DNA from: Veillonella_A intestinalis
GTDB lineage: Bacteria; Bacillota; Negativicutes; Veillonellales; Veillonellaceae
DNA length: 64,000 nucleotides
Direction: 5' to 3'
Assembly (NCBI RefSeq): GCF_943192895.1
Contig: NZ_CALPCB010000003.1
Coordinates: forward strand, 186,001 to 250,000
Part shown: piece by piece, positions 45,268-54,254 of the stretch
Numbering within the stretch: position 1 is the stretch's first letter
How the letters are laid out: each line of letters starts with the position of its first letter
Program-made: the position numbers and the translations under genes
Notes under the pieces: generated by a model
The model's input: only the letters and a program-made list of their open reading frames with translations
Database searches by the model: none
What the model was told of the DNA's origin: nothing

Positions 45268-46503
45268 TTAGTTATGATTTTTAAGCAATATAACAGGTAC
45301 TATATCGCCAGCATCATAACTATGTATTCCTTGCTCTAATTTAGCCAGACCATTAGCCTTTGCTAACCCTAGTAACGCACTAGAGGTAAATACACGATTC
45401 GGTATAAAAGTAGCACCTTCTTCAGTATAGGTAATAACGCCTTGTACATACCGATCAAATGGATTTTTCTTATGAATGGCTACGCCTAAAGGTAAGGATA
45501 CACTCATAAGTTCAGACACAGCATACCCTTGGCAAAAGCGTAAAATTGGCAACACTAATAAATGGAATCCATTATAAGCCGCTGTCGGATTACCTGATAG
45601 TCCAAAACAGAGTGTAAATTTACCTTCACCACGGTCAATTATACCACCATAGGAAGCGGCACCAGGCCTCATAAGAACCCTGTTATATAATTCTCGAGCG
45701 CCCAACGCTTCATAAATGACTGGCATAGAATCAAATAAACCAACTGATACGCCACCAGTGCTCATGATTATATCAGCCTGCTGACTTAACTCTGTTACTA
45801 CTTTGATTTCCTGCTCTAATACAGCTGGATCATCACTAACATGATATGTCACCACTTCATAAAAACTGTGTTCGGCTAATAAATTTGTCAGCATAAACAA
45901 ATTTGAATTATAGATTTTACCAGCCGTAAGTGGTTCTCCTACAGGTACTATCTCTCGCCCGGAGGTCAATACCACTATTTTTAAAGGTACATACACCGGC
46001 ACCGTAGCATAACCTAGTCCTACCGCTACTGCAATAACACCAGCATCTAAATAAGTGCCAGCTGCAATTACAGTCTCACCAATACTACATTCTTCACCTT
46101 GTGGCACAATATTGTCACCCTGCGTAATTTGTCCTCGCACAGTGATATATTCCCCATCAAAATCACAACGCTCCTGCATAATCATAGTGTCACAATCATC
46201 AGGAATAGGTGCACCCGTCATAATTCGAACTGCTTCGCCAGCTCTAACTGGCCCATCATAGACTTCACCAGCACCAATCAAGCCAATTACTTTAAACCGT
46301 TGTTGATTTGCCACATAGGGAATCACAAATCCATCATAAGGCGATTTGCGAAATGGTGGCATATCACTTTGTGCTGTTAAATCCTGTGCTAAAACTCGTC
46401 CTAAAGCCTGAGACAGCGGTATATATTCAACAGCCTGTTTAGACCGTTTGGCTAATTCTGTATGCCATTTTTGCTGACTTGCTTCTACTGTAATTGCCTC
46501 CAT
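45268..46503 (-). CDS. moeA: molybdopterin molybdenumtransferase MoeA
   Basis: About 411 residues. It inserts molybdate into adenylylated molybdopterin. Conserved DMPPFRKSPYDGFVI, VRIMTGAPIPDDCDTMI, LTSGREIVPVGEPLTAGKIYNSN, ADIIMSTGGVSVG and CFGLSGNPTAAY. An ATG 15 nt further up (MEQEYMEAI) is also possible. It is the last gene of the Mo-cofactor/formate dehydrogenase operon, so it probably serves the FdhF enzyme upstream. Confidence 0.94.
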   Translation of the reverse strand: MEAITVEASQQKWHTELAKRSKQAVEYIPLSQALGRVLAQDLTAQSDMPPFRKSPYDGFVIPYVANQQRFKVIGLIGAGEVYDGPVRAGEAVRIMTGAPIPDDCDTMIMQERCDFDGEYITVRGQITQGDNIVPQGEECSIGETVIAAGTYLDAGVIAVAVGLGYATVPVYVPLKIVVLTSGREIVPVGEPLTAGKIYNSNLFMLTNLLAEHSFYEVVTYHVSDDPAVLEQEIKVVTELSQQADIIMSTGGVSVGLFDSMPVIYEALGARELYNRVLMRPGAASYGGIIDRGEGKFTLCFGLSGNPTAAYNGFHLLVLPILRFCQGYAVSELMSVSLPLGVAIHKKNPFDRYVQGVITYTEEGATFIPNRVFTSSALLGLAKANGLAKLEQGIHSYDAGDIVPVILLKNHN

Positions 46504-46553
46504 ATATTCCTGCTCCATGCCTCAAACTATACTACTATAAACTAAATACTCAA

Positions 46554-47045
46554 CTATGCAAATGTTTTTCGTTTATGATCAATACACTCTTTCATAGTTT
46601 CTTCTGTCACTAATGTAAGTGCTTTTTTAGGGCAACCTTTTACGCAAGCTGGTGTGCCAGCTTCTGTATCAATACATAAATCACATTTTGTTGCTACCGT
46701 GCGGCCATCTTCTAATGGTGCCATACGCACCGCACCAAATGGACAAGCCAATACACATTCACGACAGCCAATACAAATATCTTCATCCACAAATATCATA
46801 TTGTCATTGCGTTTGGAAATAGCATTAACTGGGCAAGCAGCCATGCAAGGTGCATTTTCACAATGGCGGCAATGAACTGCTACTTTCAATTCTGGTTGTC
46901 GATAGGCTTTACACCGCGCCCGATGTAATGGATTATCCAACTGCACCTCAGCCATTCCCAAACCCTGATGTGACATAATACACTGCCGTTCACACATGCC
47001 ACAGCCAATACATAAACTTACATCACAAAATACGAATCGATTCAT
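46554..47045 (-). CDS. [4Fe-4S] polyferredoxin (HydN-like), second copy
   Basis: 163 residues with four cysteine groups: CIGCGMCERQC, CRHCENAPCMAAC, CIGCRECVLAC and KCDLCIDTEAGTPACVKGC, so up to four clusters, the HydN/DmsB-type electron carrier. The ATG at 47045 overlaps the upstream ferredoxin gene stop (ATGA), with AAAGGAGG. Probably shuttles electrons from FdhF. Related to the next gene. Confidence 0.92.
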   Translation of the reverse strand: MNRFVFCDVSLCIGCGMCERQCIMSHQGLGMAEVQLDNPLHRARCKAYRQPELKVAVHCRHCENAPCMAACPVNAISKRNDNMIFVDEDICIGCRECVLACPFGAVRMAPLEDGRTVATKCDLCIDTEAGTPACVKGCPKKALTLVTEETMKECIDHKRKTFA

Positions 47046-47572
47046 GCTTGTCCCTCCTTTGCAGCCCATGCTTTTCTCGCTGTTTGGAGGTTCTTCTGAC
47101 TAGCAATATCAGCGATACTATCTTCTACATAATACGTCAATGCTTCAGTTGGACAATGGGAAACGCAGGCTGGCGAGCCTTCTTCCGTATGGGCACAGAG
47201 GTCACATTTATTAGCTACCACCCGCACACCCGATTCATCCGAAAGCTTTTTCATCTGAATGGCGCCAAATGGACAAGCCATAGTACATTGCTGACAACCA
47301 ATACAACGTTCTTCGTGAAGAAGAATGCTATTAGGTCCTTTTTCAAGCGCCCCTACTGGACATACAGTAACGCAAGGTGCATTTTCACAATGATGACATT
47401 GTACTGTCATGGTTTTTGTTTTAGTTTTTATTACATGAATACGTGGGAAAAAGTCTTCACTATCTGGATCTGTAGTAAAAATACCATTACCACGATGAGA
47501 AACTACACAAGCTACCATACATGTACGGCAACCAATACAAAGTAAGGGATTTCCTTTTACAAAACGATTCAT
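47042..47572 (-). CDS. [4Fe-4S] polyferredoxin (HydN-like), first copy
   Basis: 176 residues: CIGCRTCMVAC, CHHCENAPCVTVC, CIGCQQCTMAC and KCDLCAHTEEGSPACVSHC, the same four-cluster layout as its downstream neighbour. ATG at 47572 overlaps the fdhF stop by 4 nt (ATGA), so translation is coupled. Both copies differ enough to be an old duplication. Likely the direct electron acceptor of FdhF. Confidence 0.92.
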   Translation of the reverse strand: MNRFVKGNPLLCIGCRTCMVACVVSHRGNGIFTTDPDSEDFFPRIHVIKTKTKTMTVQCHHCENAPCVTVCPVGALEKGPNSILLHEERCIGCQQCTMACPFGAIQMKKLSDESGVRVVANKCDLCAHTEEGSPACVSHCPTEALTYYVEDSIADIASQKNLQTARKAWAAKEGQA

Positions 47573-49761
47573 GCGCCGGCACCTGCCTTTTCTATACCCA
47601 TTTTTGCTCGAATAAGAGCATATTGTGATTTCACATATTCTTCTGCTTCTGCTTGATTGTCTAACTTTTCTACACGACAAGCACAGTACTTATATTCTGG
47701 TGTTTTACTCTTAGGATCTAATACGCCATTAGTCAACTCATTACAAGCACCAATCCACCATTGGTACGTCATATAAGTTGCCCCTTCTTTAGCCCGTTCT
47801 GTTGGCAAGCACCGTGTAATTAAGCTACCACGACGAGACCGTACACGTACTAAATCACCTTGTTCAACGCCTAATGCTTCACAATCTTTAGGATTCATAG
47901 CAATCCAGCCTGGTTCATCTTCTAGTTGACGAAGCATACGACAGTTGCCAGTCATAGTTCGCGCTGAATAATGACCTACTTCGCGAACTGTACAGAAGGA
48001 AAGTGGATATTCATCATCTACTTCTTCTTTTACTGGCTGATAGTCATGAAAAACTAAGTTACCACGGCCATCGGCGGTTGCAAAATTTCCATCTTTATGC
48101 AAGTACATAGTCCCTGTGTCTTCCATGCTTTCATCATAACAAGGCCATTGAACACTGCCAAGAGCTTCAATTTTCTCATAAGTTGCACCTGTAAATTTAG
48201 GTGCTAACATACGCATTTCATCCCAAATCTCTTTTGTATTGTTGTAATGCATTGGATAACCCATAGCCGTAGCTAATAAACAGAGAATCTCCCAGTCTGT
48301 TTTAACCCCAGCTGGTGGTTCAATCACTTTGCGCACACGCTGGAAACCTCTATCACAACAAGTATAAATCGCATCATGTTCGCCCCAAGCTGTAGCTGGT
48401 AACAATACATCAGCATATTCAGAGGTACGATTCATGAAAATATCTTGTACGATAATAAGGTCAATCTTTTGAAATGCCTCACGCAATTCTTCTAAATGTG
48501 GGTCAGACTGAGCAGGGTCTTCACCAATAATATAATACGCATGAATTTGTTTCTTTGGATCTGTTTCTTCTAACACTTGTTCAGGCACTTGCGTTAGCTT
48601 TAACCCTACGGTTGGCGATAATTTTACGCCCCAAGCCTTTTCAAACTTTTCACGAATTGCATCATCTGTTACATCTTGATAGCCTGGATATTCATTAGGC
48701 AATACACCCATATCACAAGTCCCTTGTACATTGTTTTGTCCACGCACAGGACCCACGCCAGTAGCATAACGACCATAGTTACCAGTTAACATAGCTAAGT
48801 TAGAGCAAGCCGCTACACTATCAACACCTTGTGAAAATTGGGTAATACCCATGCCCCAAAGGATTACAGAGTGTTTAGATGATGCATATAAACGAGCTGC
48901 TGCACGAATTTGCTCAGCTGGTACACCTACTTGTGCTGCAACTGCTTCTGGGGCATAGCCAGCCAATTTAGGAGCAAACTCCTCATAACCATTTACATAA
49001 TTATTGACAAACTCTTCATCCACTAAGCCTTCTTCAACAATCGTATAAGCTAACGCATTTAATAATAATAAGTTAGTGCCACCTTTTTGTTGCAGATGAA
49101 TATCAGCAATACGAGCAGTTTCAGAAATCTGCGGGTCTGCACAAATAATCTTAGCACCTTTAGCTTTGGCTTTTACAATACGGCGGGCAACAATAGGATG
49201 CGAAGTAGCCCCATTATAGCCAATATTTAAAATAACTTCTGCATCTTCAATTTCAGGCACACTTAAGGACATAGCCCCTTCACCAATAGTTTGCTTTAAG
49301 CCTGCTACAGATGCAGCATGACAAATACGTGCACAATGATCCACATTATTAGTACCAATAACGGCACGCATAAATTTCTGAGTCATATAACCCGCTTCAT
49401 TCCCTGGGCCACGAGCAGAACCTGCTGCCATAACAGAATCTGGACCATATTCTTTAATAATTGCTTTTAAACGTTCAGCGGTAAATTCAATAGCTTCTTC
49501 CCAACTAACTGGTTCTAAAGGACTACCTTTCCCGCCTTTACGAATCATAGGTGAGGTAATACGACGAGTTAAAATTTGTGGGTCATTTAAGTAATCCCAA
49601 CCATAGAAGCCTTTTAAGCAAAGACGAGCCTCATTCGTACGTCCTGGTGCTCCCTTAGCTTCAATAATTCGATTGGCCTTCTTATCTACAGTAAACTCAA
49701 TTTGACATCCCGATCCACAATACGGACATACTGTAACAATCTTCTCATAGTTACGCTGCAT
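47569..49761 (-). CDS. fdhF: formate dehydrogenase H-type catalytic subunit (cysteine form)
   Basis: 730-residue molybdo- or tungsto-bis-MGD enzyme oxidising formate to CO2. N-terminal [4Fe-4S] site CPYCGSGC...C (C12, C15, C19, C48); the metal-ligating residue is Cys143 in VDHCARICHAASV, encoded by TGT, where E. coli FdhF has selenocysteine; the adjacent His144-like HxxS region is conserved. Cofactor-binding domain IV starts around 610. ATG at 49761 chosen with AGAGGG seven bases upstream. No signal peptide: cytoplasmic. Followed by the two ferredoxins and moeA. Confidence 0.94.
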   Translation of the reverse strand: MQRNYEKIVTVCPYCGSGCQIEFTVDKKANRIIEAKGAPGRTNEARLCLKGFYGWDYLNDPQILTRRITSPMIRKGGKGSPLEPVSWEEAIEFTAERLKAIIKEYGPDSVMAAGSARGPGNEAGYMTQKFMRAVIGTNNVDHCARICHAASVAGLKQTIGEGAMSLSVPEIEDAEVILNIGYNGATSHPIVARRIVKAKAKGAKIICADPQISETARIADIHLQQKGGTNLLLLNALAYTIVEEGLVDEEFVNNYVNGYEEFAPKLAGYAPEAVAAQVGVPAEQIRAAARLYASSKHSVILWGMGITQFSQGVDSVAACSNLAMLTGNYGRYATGVGPVRGQNNVQGTCDMGVLPNEYPGYQDVTDDAIREKFEKAWGVKLSPTVGLKLTQVPEQVLEETDPKKQIHAYYIIGEDPAQSDPHLEELREAFQKIDLIIVQDIFMNRTSEYADVLLPATAWGEHDAIYTCCDRGFQRVRKVIEPPAGVKTDWEILCLLATAMGYPMHYNNTKEIWDEMRMLAPKFTGATYEKIEALGSVQWPCYDESMEDTGTMYLHKDGNFATADGRGNLVFHDYQPVKEEVDDEYPLSFCTVREVGHYSARTMTGNCRMLRQLEDEPGWIAMNPKDCEALGVEQGDLVRVRSRRGSLITRCLPTERAKEGATYMTYQWWIGACNELTNGVLDPKSKTPEYKYCACRVEKLDNQAEAEEYVKSQYALIRAKMGIEKAGAGA

Positions 49762-49830
49762 AGGGTACCCTCTCATTCACTTGAATATAAAAATCCGTGT
49801 ATAACCTAATACCTATATTGCAATATTACC

Positions 49831-51126
49831 TTAAGGGTTTGGTAAAATCTGTTGCTTTAACCACATAGCCAGCTCGTCTATTTGCGCCAATGAAAAATGA
49901 GCCCGCTCTAAATCTTCAGATTGAGCCGCTCCTTCTTTAACATCAGCTACTACGATAGATTCCTTCACAACCGAATCGGTAGCTATTGAACCTTGCTCTA
50001 AAAGTTCTATATGGCTAGGTAATACCTCAATACTAGGCAACATACCACGACTTCGTGTTTCAATAATCACTAAGTCTACTAATAAGTTCTCCGCCAAGGT
50101 TGCAATTTCCTTCTTTTTATTATGCGAAACTAGCATAGCATATTGTTGAGGTCCACTAATTGCAATCGCTTTGGCCCCTGCTTGTGACGCTAACCATGTA
50201 TCACTTCCCTCTCTATCCATCGTAAAACCATGCCCATCACTTTTAGCATAACCTACTTCATAGCCTAAATTAGTGAACGCCCTAATTAATTGTGTAGCTA
50301 CCAACGTCTTGCCTGTCTTAGACTGTTCTGCTACAACAAATATAAAAGGCACCTTACGCTCCTGATTAAGAACTAAGGACTGCACTAATTTATAATCTAA
50401 CGGCGTATTGACATTACGATAATCTAACGCTCTATCATCTACTGAAATATATTCTGTTTTTACTTTATCAAATAAGGCTCTTACATGTAATTCCCCTTGT
50501 TTTAACAAGTTTTCAATGTGTGTAATGCAACGACGACTATATAAAGCCGCCAAGGGCTCTAATCGTCCATTAAGAGTTGGTACCACGCAATCAATAGGTT
50601 CTTTACCTAATTGTTTTAACATGTCACAGGTACTACCAAAAGAAAAGTTATTAAAAAAAGGCATATCAATGGACACTGCTAAATATACTTCACTATGTCC
50701 CGCTTCTAAACCAGCCCATAAACCACTTAATGGCCCCTGACTTTCTCCTTGATCAGGTACAACATAAATAGTTAATGTCGGTTCATCACCTATTTCCCAT
50801 TGATAACGCATACTCTTATCAGGCTTAATGGCCCCTACCTCAGTTTCACTAAGCGCTACATGACCTTGGCGATCACTAAGTGGATGAGAGGCGTACAACT
50901 GCCCTGGCAAGAGTCGTAAATCAACTGGTTCATTAGAGGAAATAACAATGTCAATGGGATCTACAGCCCTTGTTTTTTCAAGTAACTTTGTTAAAAAAGT
51001 GCCCCCTTGCCAAGGTAAATTCGCTTTATTTTGTCCCATACGAGAGCTTTGACCGCCCGTTAAAATTAAAACGCCCCGCTTATACGCATGATGACCATCA
51101 GTGCGTTCTAAAACCAGTCGTTTCAT
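49831..51126 (-). CDS. mobA: MobA-MobB fusion (molybdenum cofactor guanylyltransferase and GTP-binding partner)
   Basis: 431 residues. N-terminal half (about 18-235) is MobA-like: ILTGGQSSRMGQNKANLPWQG and a nucleotidyl-transferase fold (QGPLSGLWAGLEAG, SIDMPFF). C-terminal half (about 255-420) is MobB-like: P-loop AEQSKTGKTLVATQLI, YAKSDGHGFTMDREGSDTWLASQAGA and a Walker B-like VDLVIIETR. MobA links GMP to molybdopterin, needed for bis-MGD in FdhF. Fusion of the two is known in some bacteria. Begins 4 nt after thiT. Confidence 0.88.
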   Translation of the reverse strand: MKRLVLERTDGHHAYKRGVLILTGGQSSRMGQNKANLPWQGGTFLTKLLEKTRAVDPIDIVISSNEPVDLRLLPGQLYASHPLSDRQGHVALSETEVGAIKPDKSMRYQWEIGDEPTLTIYVVPDQGESQGPLSGLWAGLEAGHSEVYLAVSIDMPFFNNFSFGSTCDMLKQLGKEPIDCVVPTLNGRLEPLAALYSRRCITHIENLLKQGELHVRALFDKVKTEYISVDDRALDYRNVNTPLDYKLVQSLVLNQERKVPFIFVVAEQSKTGKTLVATQLIRAFTNLGYEVGYAKSDGHGFTMDREGSDTWLASQAGAKAIAISGPQQYAMLVSHNKKKEIATLAENLLVDLVIIETRSRGMLPSIEVLPSHIELLEQGSIATDSVVKESIVVADVKEGAAQSEDLERAHFSLAQIDELAMWLKQQILPNP

Positions 51127-51130
51127 AGCA

Positions 51131-51661
51131 TCACCTTCTTTGCAAGCCCTTCATAATGCGTGTATAAAACAACACAATGACCAATAAATTAATGGCTAAT
51201 TCTGGCACCATATAGCTAGCATTATAAATCATGGAATATAGCCAAGGATTTTGACCCGCCGGTGCATAGGCAGCAAAAACAACAGCCCCTGAAACAACGG
51301 AACAAAGCCAGCGCAATGAACAGCCAACTAATACTCCACCAATAGCACCGCTACGCGTATTCGCAAAAAAGCCCGCCATACCAATAGCACCATAACCTAA
51401 AATATAGTCTAATAAAATACTTAAAAAATGAAGGGAAAATTTAAAACCTAAAAGAAATTCAATAAGTCCATAAGCCATACATGTAATTAGGCCCCATCTA
51501 CCACCCCAGCGAAGGGCAAATATAATCAGAGGCACTAAATTGGCAGCATTCACTGAGCCACCTTGTGGCATTTGAAATAATACAACAAAATGCAGAACAT
51601 ATGCGATTGCAATGGAGAGCCCTGCTTCTACTAACATCCGTGTCCGTTGTTTCTGTTCCAT
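51131..51661 (-). CDS. thiT: ThiT thiamine transporter S component (ECF type)
   Basis: 176-residue polytopic protein with six helices. It matches ThiT/YuaJ: MPQGGSVNAANLVPLIIFALRWG, LSILLDYILGYGAIGMAGFF, LRW..SVVSGAVVFAAYAP and IYNASYMVPELAINL. ThiT binds thiamine and shares a common ECF energising module encoded elsewhere. No TPP riboswitch is evident upstream. AAAGGAG precedes the ATG. It heads the Mo-cofactor/formate operon, where a thiamine transporter is unexpected. Confidence 0.88.
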   Translation of the reverse strand: MEQKQRTRMLVEAGLSIAIAYVLHFVVLFQMPQGGSVNAANLVPLIIFALRWGGRWGLITCMAYGLIEFLLGFKFSLHFLSILLDYILGYGAIGMAGFFANTRSGAIGGVLVGCSLRWLCSVVSGAVVFAAYAPAGQNPWLYSMIYNASYMVPELAINLLVIVLFYTRIMKGLQRR

Positions 51662-51765
51662 ATTTTCTCCTTTGAGCCTAAGCTCAGCTACACCAAAACA
51701 ACTAAATAGTAAGCATTTGCCTCTCCTTAAGCGTATGTTTACCCAATACCTGCAAATATACTTTA

Positions 51766-51795
51766 ATTATACGTCTTATACTTCTGAAAAGGCAA
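51766..51795 (-). promoter_or_regulatory. promoter of the thiT-mobAB-fdhF-moeA operon
   Basis: Minus strand TTGCCT (51790-51795), 18-nt spacer, TATAAT (51766-51771), about 105 nt upstream of thiT. The leader in between contains TAAGGAGAGGCAAATG, a possible short upstream ORF start, and a weak hairpin (AGCTGAGCTTAGGCTC). Confidence 0.65.
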
Positions 51796-51840
51796 ATCAG
51801 AACGTTTTACAAGAAAGCATAAATAATGTTCGTCTAAAGC

Positions 51841-51869
51841 TTGCCAAAGCATAACCTTTCCTATATAAT
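51841..51869 (+). promoter_or_regulatory. promoter of guaC
   Basis: TTGCCA (51841-51846), 17-nt spacer, TATAAT (51864-51869), with the ATG 38 nt further on. Divergent from the thiT promoter. Confidence 0.75.
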
Positions 51870-51907
51870 GTCTAATGGATTATTATGTTATTACAAGGAG
51901 GCATTCC

Positions 51908-52894
51908 ATGATTAACACAACAAACATCTTTGATTATGAAGACATTCAGTTAATTCCTAATAAATGTATAGTAAACAGCCGCAGTGAGTGCGATACTACG
52001 GTGAAACTTGGCAACCGCACATTCCGTTTACCAGTTGTACCTGCTAACATGCAGACTATTATTGACGAAGAACTAGCTGAAAAGTTAGCATCTGAAAACT
52101 ACTTCTACATTATGCATCGTTTCGCGCCACATACTCGTCTCGATTTCATTAAACGCATGAAAGAAAAAGGCTTATATGCCTCTATTAGTATTGGCGTTAA
52201 AAAAGACGAATTCAAATTTGTTGATGAAATTAAAGCAACTGGTTTAACTCCAGAGTATATTACAATTGATATTGCTCATGGCCATTCTAATTCTGTCATT
52301 GAAATGATTCAACATATCAAAAAACAATTGCCAGAAAGCTTTGTTATTGCTGGTAACGTAGGTACGCCTGAAGCAGTGCGTGAACTTGAAAACGCTGGCG
52401 CTGACGCTACTAAAGTAGGCATTGGCCCTGGTAAAGTATGTATTACCAAATTAAAAACTGGTTTTGGCACTGGTGGCTGGCAGTTATCTGCTGTTCGTTG
52501 GTGCTCCAAAGCAGCGACTAAACCAGTTATTGCCGATGGCGGTATTCGCGATCATGGCGATATTGCCAAATCCATTCGTTTTGGTGCTACCTTTGTTATG
52601 ATTGGTTCCCTCTTTGCCGGTCACACTGAATCCCCTGGTAAAGAAGTGGAAATCGATGGCAAACCATACAAAGAGTATTTTGGTAGTGCTTCTGAATCCC
52701 AAAAAGGTGAAAAGAAAAACGTAGAAGGCAAAAAAATGTACATTCCTTCTAAAGGCAGTCTATTCGATACCTTAACAGAAATGGAACAGGATTTACAATC
52801 CTCTATTTCATATGCTGGTGGCAATAATTTAACTGCTATCCGCAAAGTGGATTATGTAATCGTGAAAAACTCGATTTTTAACGGGGATCGCTAA
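51908..52894 (+). CDS. guaC: GMP reductase
   Basis: 328-residue TIM-barrel enzyme of the IMPDH/GMPR family, turning GMP into IMP with NADPH. FDYEDIQLIPNKCIV at the start; catalytic cysteine in GIGPGKVCITK; phosphate loop PVIADGGIRDHGDIAKSIRFGA; no CBS domains, which with KTGFGTGGWQ marks GuaC rather than IMPDH. ATG at 51908 with AAGGAGG. Monocistronic; a complex hairpin follows. Confidence 0.95.
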   Translation: MINTTNIFDYEDIQLIPNKCIVNSRSECDTTVKLGNRTFRLPVVPANMQTIIDEELAEKLASENYFYIMHRFAPHTRLDFIKRMKEKGLYASISIGVKKDEFKFVDEIKATGLTPEYITIDIAHGHSNSVIEMIQHIKKQLPESFVIAGNVGTPEAVRELENAGADATKVGIGPGKVCITKLKTGFGTGGWQLSAVRWCSKAATKPVIADGGIRDHGDIAKSIRFGATFVMIGSLFAGHTESPGKEVEIDGKPYKEYFGSASESQKGEKKNVEGKKMYIPSKGSLFDTLTEMEQDLQSSISYAGGNNLTAIRKVDYVIVKNSIFNGDR

Positions 52895-52950
52895 GTAGTA
52901 ATTGGCGAAGCCTGCGATAAAAAGAGGCTCATAGCTAATAAGAATATAGA

Positions 52951-53021
52951 AAGCCCTTACGAATACGTTCGCTCTCGACGAGACAAGCTCTGACGGTCGC
53001 TACACATATTCGTAAGGGCTT
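52951..53021 (+). terminator. terminator of guaC with a long conserved loop
   Basis: Perfect 15-bp stem (AAGCCCTTACGAATA, 52951-52965, and complement 53007-53021) with a 41-nt loop, then TCTTATTTTT. The loop contains a 38-nt core (52967-53004) repeated without change at 53108-53145. It is unusual for a terminator to have such a long conserved loop. Confidence 0.65.
52967..53004 (+). repeat. 38-nt loop repeat, copy 1
   Basis: Begins GTTCGCTCTCGACGAGACAA and ends GACGGTCGCTACA; identical to 53108-53145. It carries an internal TCTCGACGAGA palindrome and direct repeats GCTCTcGACG / GCTCTGACGG. No coding sense seen. Confidence 0.75.
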
Positions 53022-53095
53022 CTTATTTTTCCTTGAATCTATCTTGCCTCTTTTTATCAATGATTCACCACATTTCTACTGACGCTTTCTGGCAA

Positions 53096-53158
53096 GTGTA
53101 CCAGTATGTTCGCTCTCGACGAGACAAGCTCTGACGGTCGCTACATATACTGGTACAC
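53096..53158 (+). terminator. second hairpin with the same loop and another stem
   Basis: 12-bp stem GTGTACCAGTAT (53096-53107) with complement (53147-53158) followed by CTTTTTTTA. The 39-nt loop holds repeat copy 2 (53108-53145). The stem is unrelated to that of the first hairpin. Confidence 0.65.
53108..53145 (+). repeat. 38-nt loop repeat, copy 2
   Basis: Identical in all 38 positions to 52967-53004, 141 nt apart, though the surrounding stems differ. Related pieces in inverted orientation occur nearby: TATATGTgCAGCGACC near 53253-53270 and GAGCGAAC near 53355. Confidence 0.75.
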
Positions 53159-53335
53159 TCTTTTTTTATATTCAATATCACTTCTTAGCTTGGCCTCTTA
53201 AAGACTTGCCACTGTCCTACTGGCGCTAAGAGAGAAAAGAAAAGCCCCCTATATATGTGCAGCGACCATTCGATCCCTTCCCATGCGCGATGGGCTATGA
53301 CTTTGTAAAAGTCATATACACTACTTCTGCAATAA

Positions 53336-53405
53336 AAAAGATGTCACATATACGGAGCGAACATTTAGCTTGGCTAAATGAGAACAAGTATAGGTGACAT
53401 CTTTT
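53336..53405. terminator. third complex hairpin, upstream of the crotonase stop
   Basis: Outer stem AAAAGATGTCAC (53336-53347) with complement (53394-53405), and an inner hairpin CATTTAGC / GCTAAATG inside the loop (about 53362-53380). GAGCGAAC, the reverse complement of the start of the 38-nt repeat, precedes the inner hairpin. It can terminate the minus-strand crotonase transcript or plus-strand read-through. The 52895-53462 gap holds no gene. Confidence 0.6.
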
Positions 53406-53462
53406 AATCCCCCACAAGGAGGCTATATTATTTTTTACAAAGTAAGCACTAGACGATACAAC

Positions 53463-54254
53463 TTACTTCCCTTGGAAGTTCGGTCTCCGTCGCTCAGCAA
53501 AGGCGCGTACCCCTTCTTTAAAGTCTTCAGAGAAACCTAAATGTGTCTGTAGAGCTACTTCCAATTTAGCATATTCATCCCAACCGCTAAAGAAGGCAGC
53601 CCACATTTGTTCTTTCATAGCTTTAAATGAAAGTTCTGGCCCTTTAGCTAAACGAGCACAAAGTCGATCAGTCGTTTTCACCAATAATTCTGGTTCACAC
53701 ACTTTATAGACAAAACCATATTCTTTTGCTTTTTCAGCAGTTACAGCTTCACCTGTCATAGCTAAGTGCATAGCACGATTCATACCAATCGCACGAGTTA
53801 ACAAGAACATACCACCCGCATCAGGTGCTAACCCTACATTAACAAAGGCTTGAATAAAACGGCTATTCGTAGAGGCTACACACATATCGGCCGCCAACAC
53901 CATATTAAATGCCGCTCCTGCTACTGCACCATCAGTACTCATAACAACTGGTTTAGACATTTTTTTCATGGCAAATGAAATCTGCATAACAAGTTCTGCA
54001 ATCGCTACCAAAGACTGTTGATCATCTTCTTCCACGGCACGTTTCATTTCAGATAAATCGCCACCGACAGAAAACACTTTGCCCACTGCATTAATAAGTA
54101 GTACTCGTGCTTCTGGATCCGCTTCAGTCCGTTCAATAGCTTCTAAGATTTCATTACACATAGGAATGTTGAAACCATTTTGTACTTCTGGACGATTAAA
54201 GGTGATTGTTGCAATTTTATTTTCTACTGAATACAAGATATTAGTATATTCCAT
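53463..54254 (-). CDS. enoyl-CoA hydratase/isomerase family protein
   Basis: 263-residue crotonase-fold protein. Oxyanion-hole segments FSVGGDLSEM and GAVAGAAFNMVLAADMCVAS; FVNVGLAPDAGGMFLLTRAIG has Asp where hydratases have a catalytic Glu pair, so isomerase or another reaction is possible. The substrate is unknown. ATG at 54254 (MEYTN) with GGAG seven bases upstream. Followed by the complex terminator at 53336-53405. Confidence 0.88.
   Translation of the reverse strand: MEYTNILYSVENKIATITFNRPEVQNGFNIPMCNEILEAIERTEADPEARVLLINAVGKVFSVGGDLSEMKRAVEEDDQQSLVAIAELVMQISFAMKKMSKPVVMSTDGAVAGAAFNMVLAADMCVASTNSRFIQAFVNVGLAPDAGGMFLLTRAIGMNRAMHLAMTGEAVTAEKAKEYGFVYKVCEPELLVKTTDRLCARLAKGPELSFKAMKEQMWAAFFSGWDEYAKLEVALQTHLGFSEDFKEGVRAFAERRRPNFQGK

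Noticed and set aside
46055..46380. Overlapping plus-strand frames opposite moeA
   Set aside because: Shadows of moeA in other frames.
47048..47545. 165-codon open frame on the plus strand
   Set aside because: Antisense to the polyferredoxin gene, rich in Cys/Phe/His by mirror of cysteine codons; no start signals.
49325..49350. Selenocysteine codon in fdhF
   Set aside because: The position corresponding to Sec140 of E. coli is TGT (Cys); no in-frame TGA or SECIS-like hairpin is needed.
51662..51765. TPP riboswitch in front of thiT
   Set aside because: Some short CTGAG-like pieces occur, but the conserved GCTGAGA and CTGATCTGGATAATGCC elements are absent.
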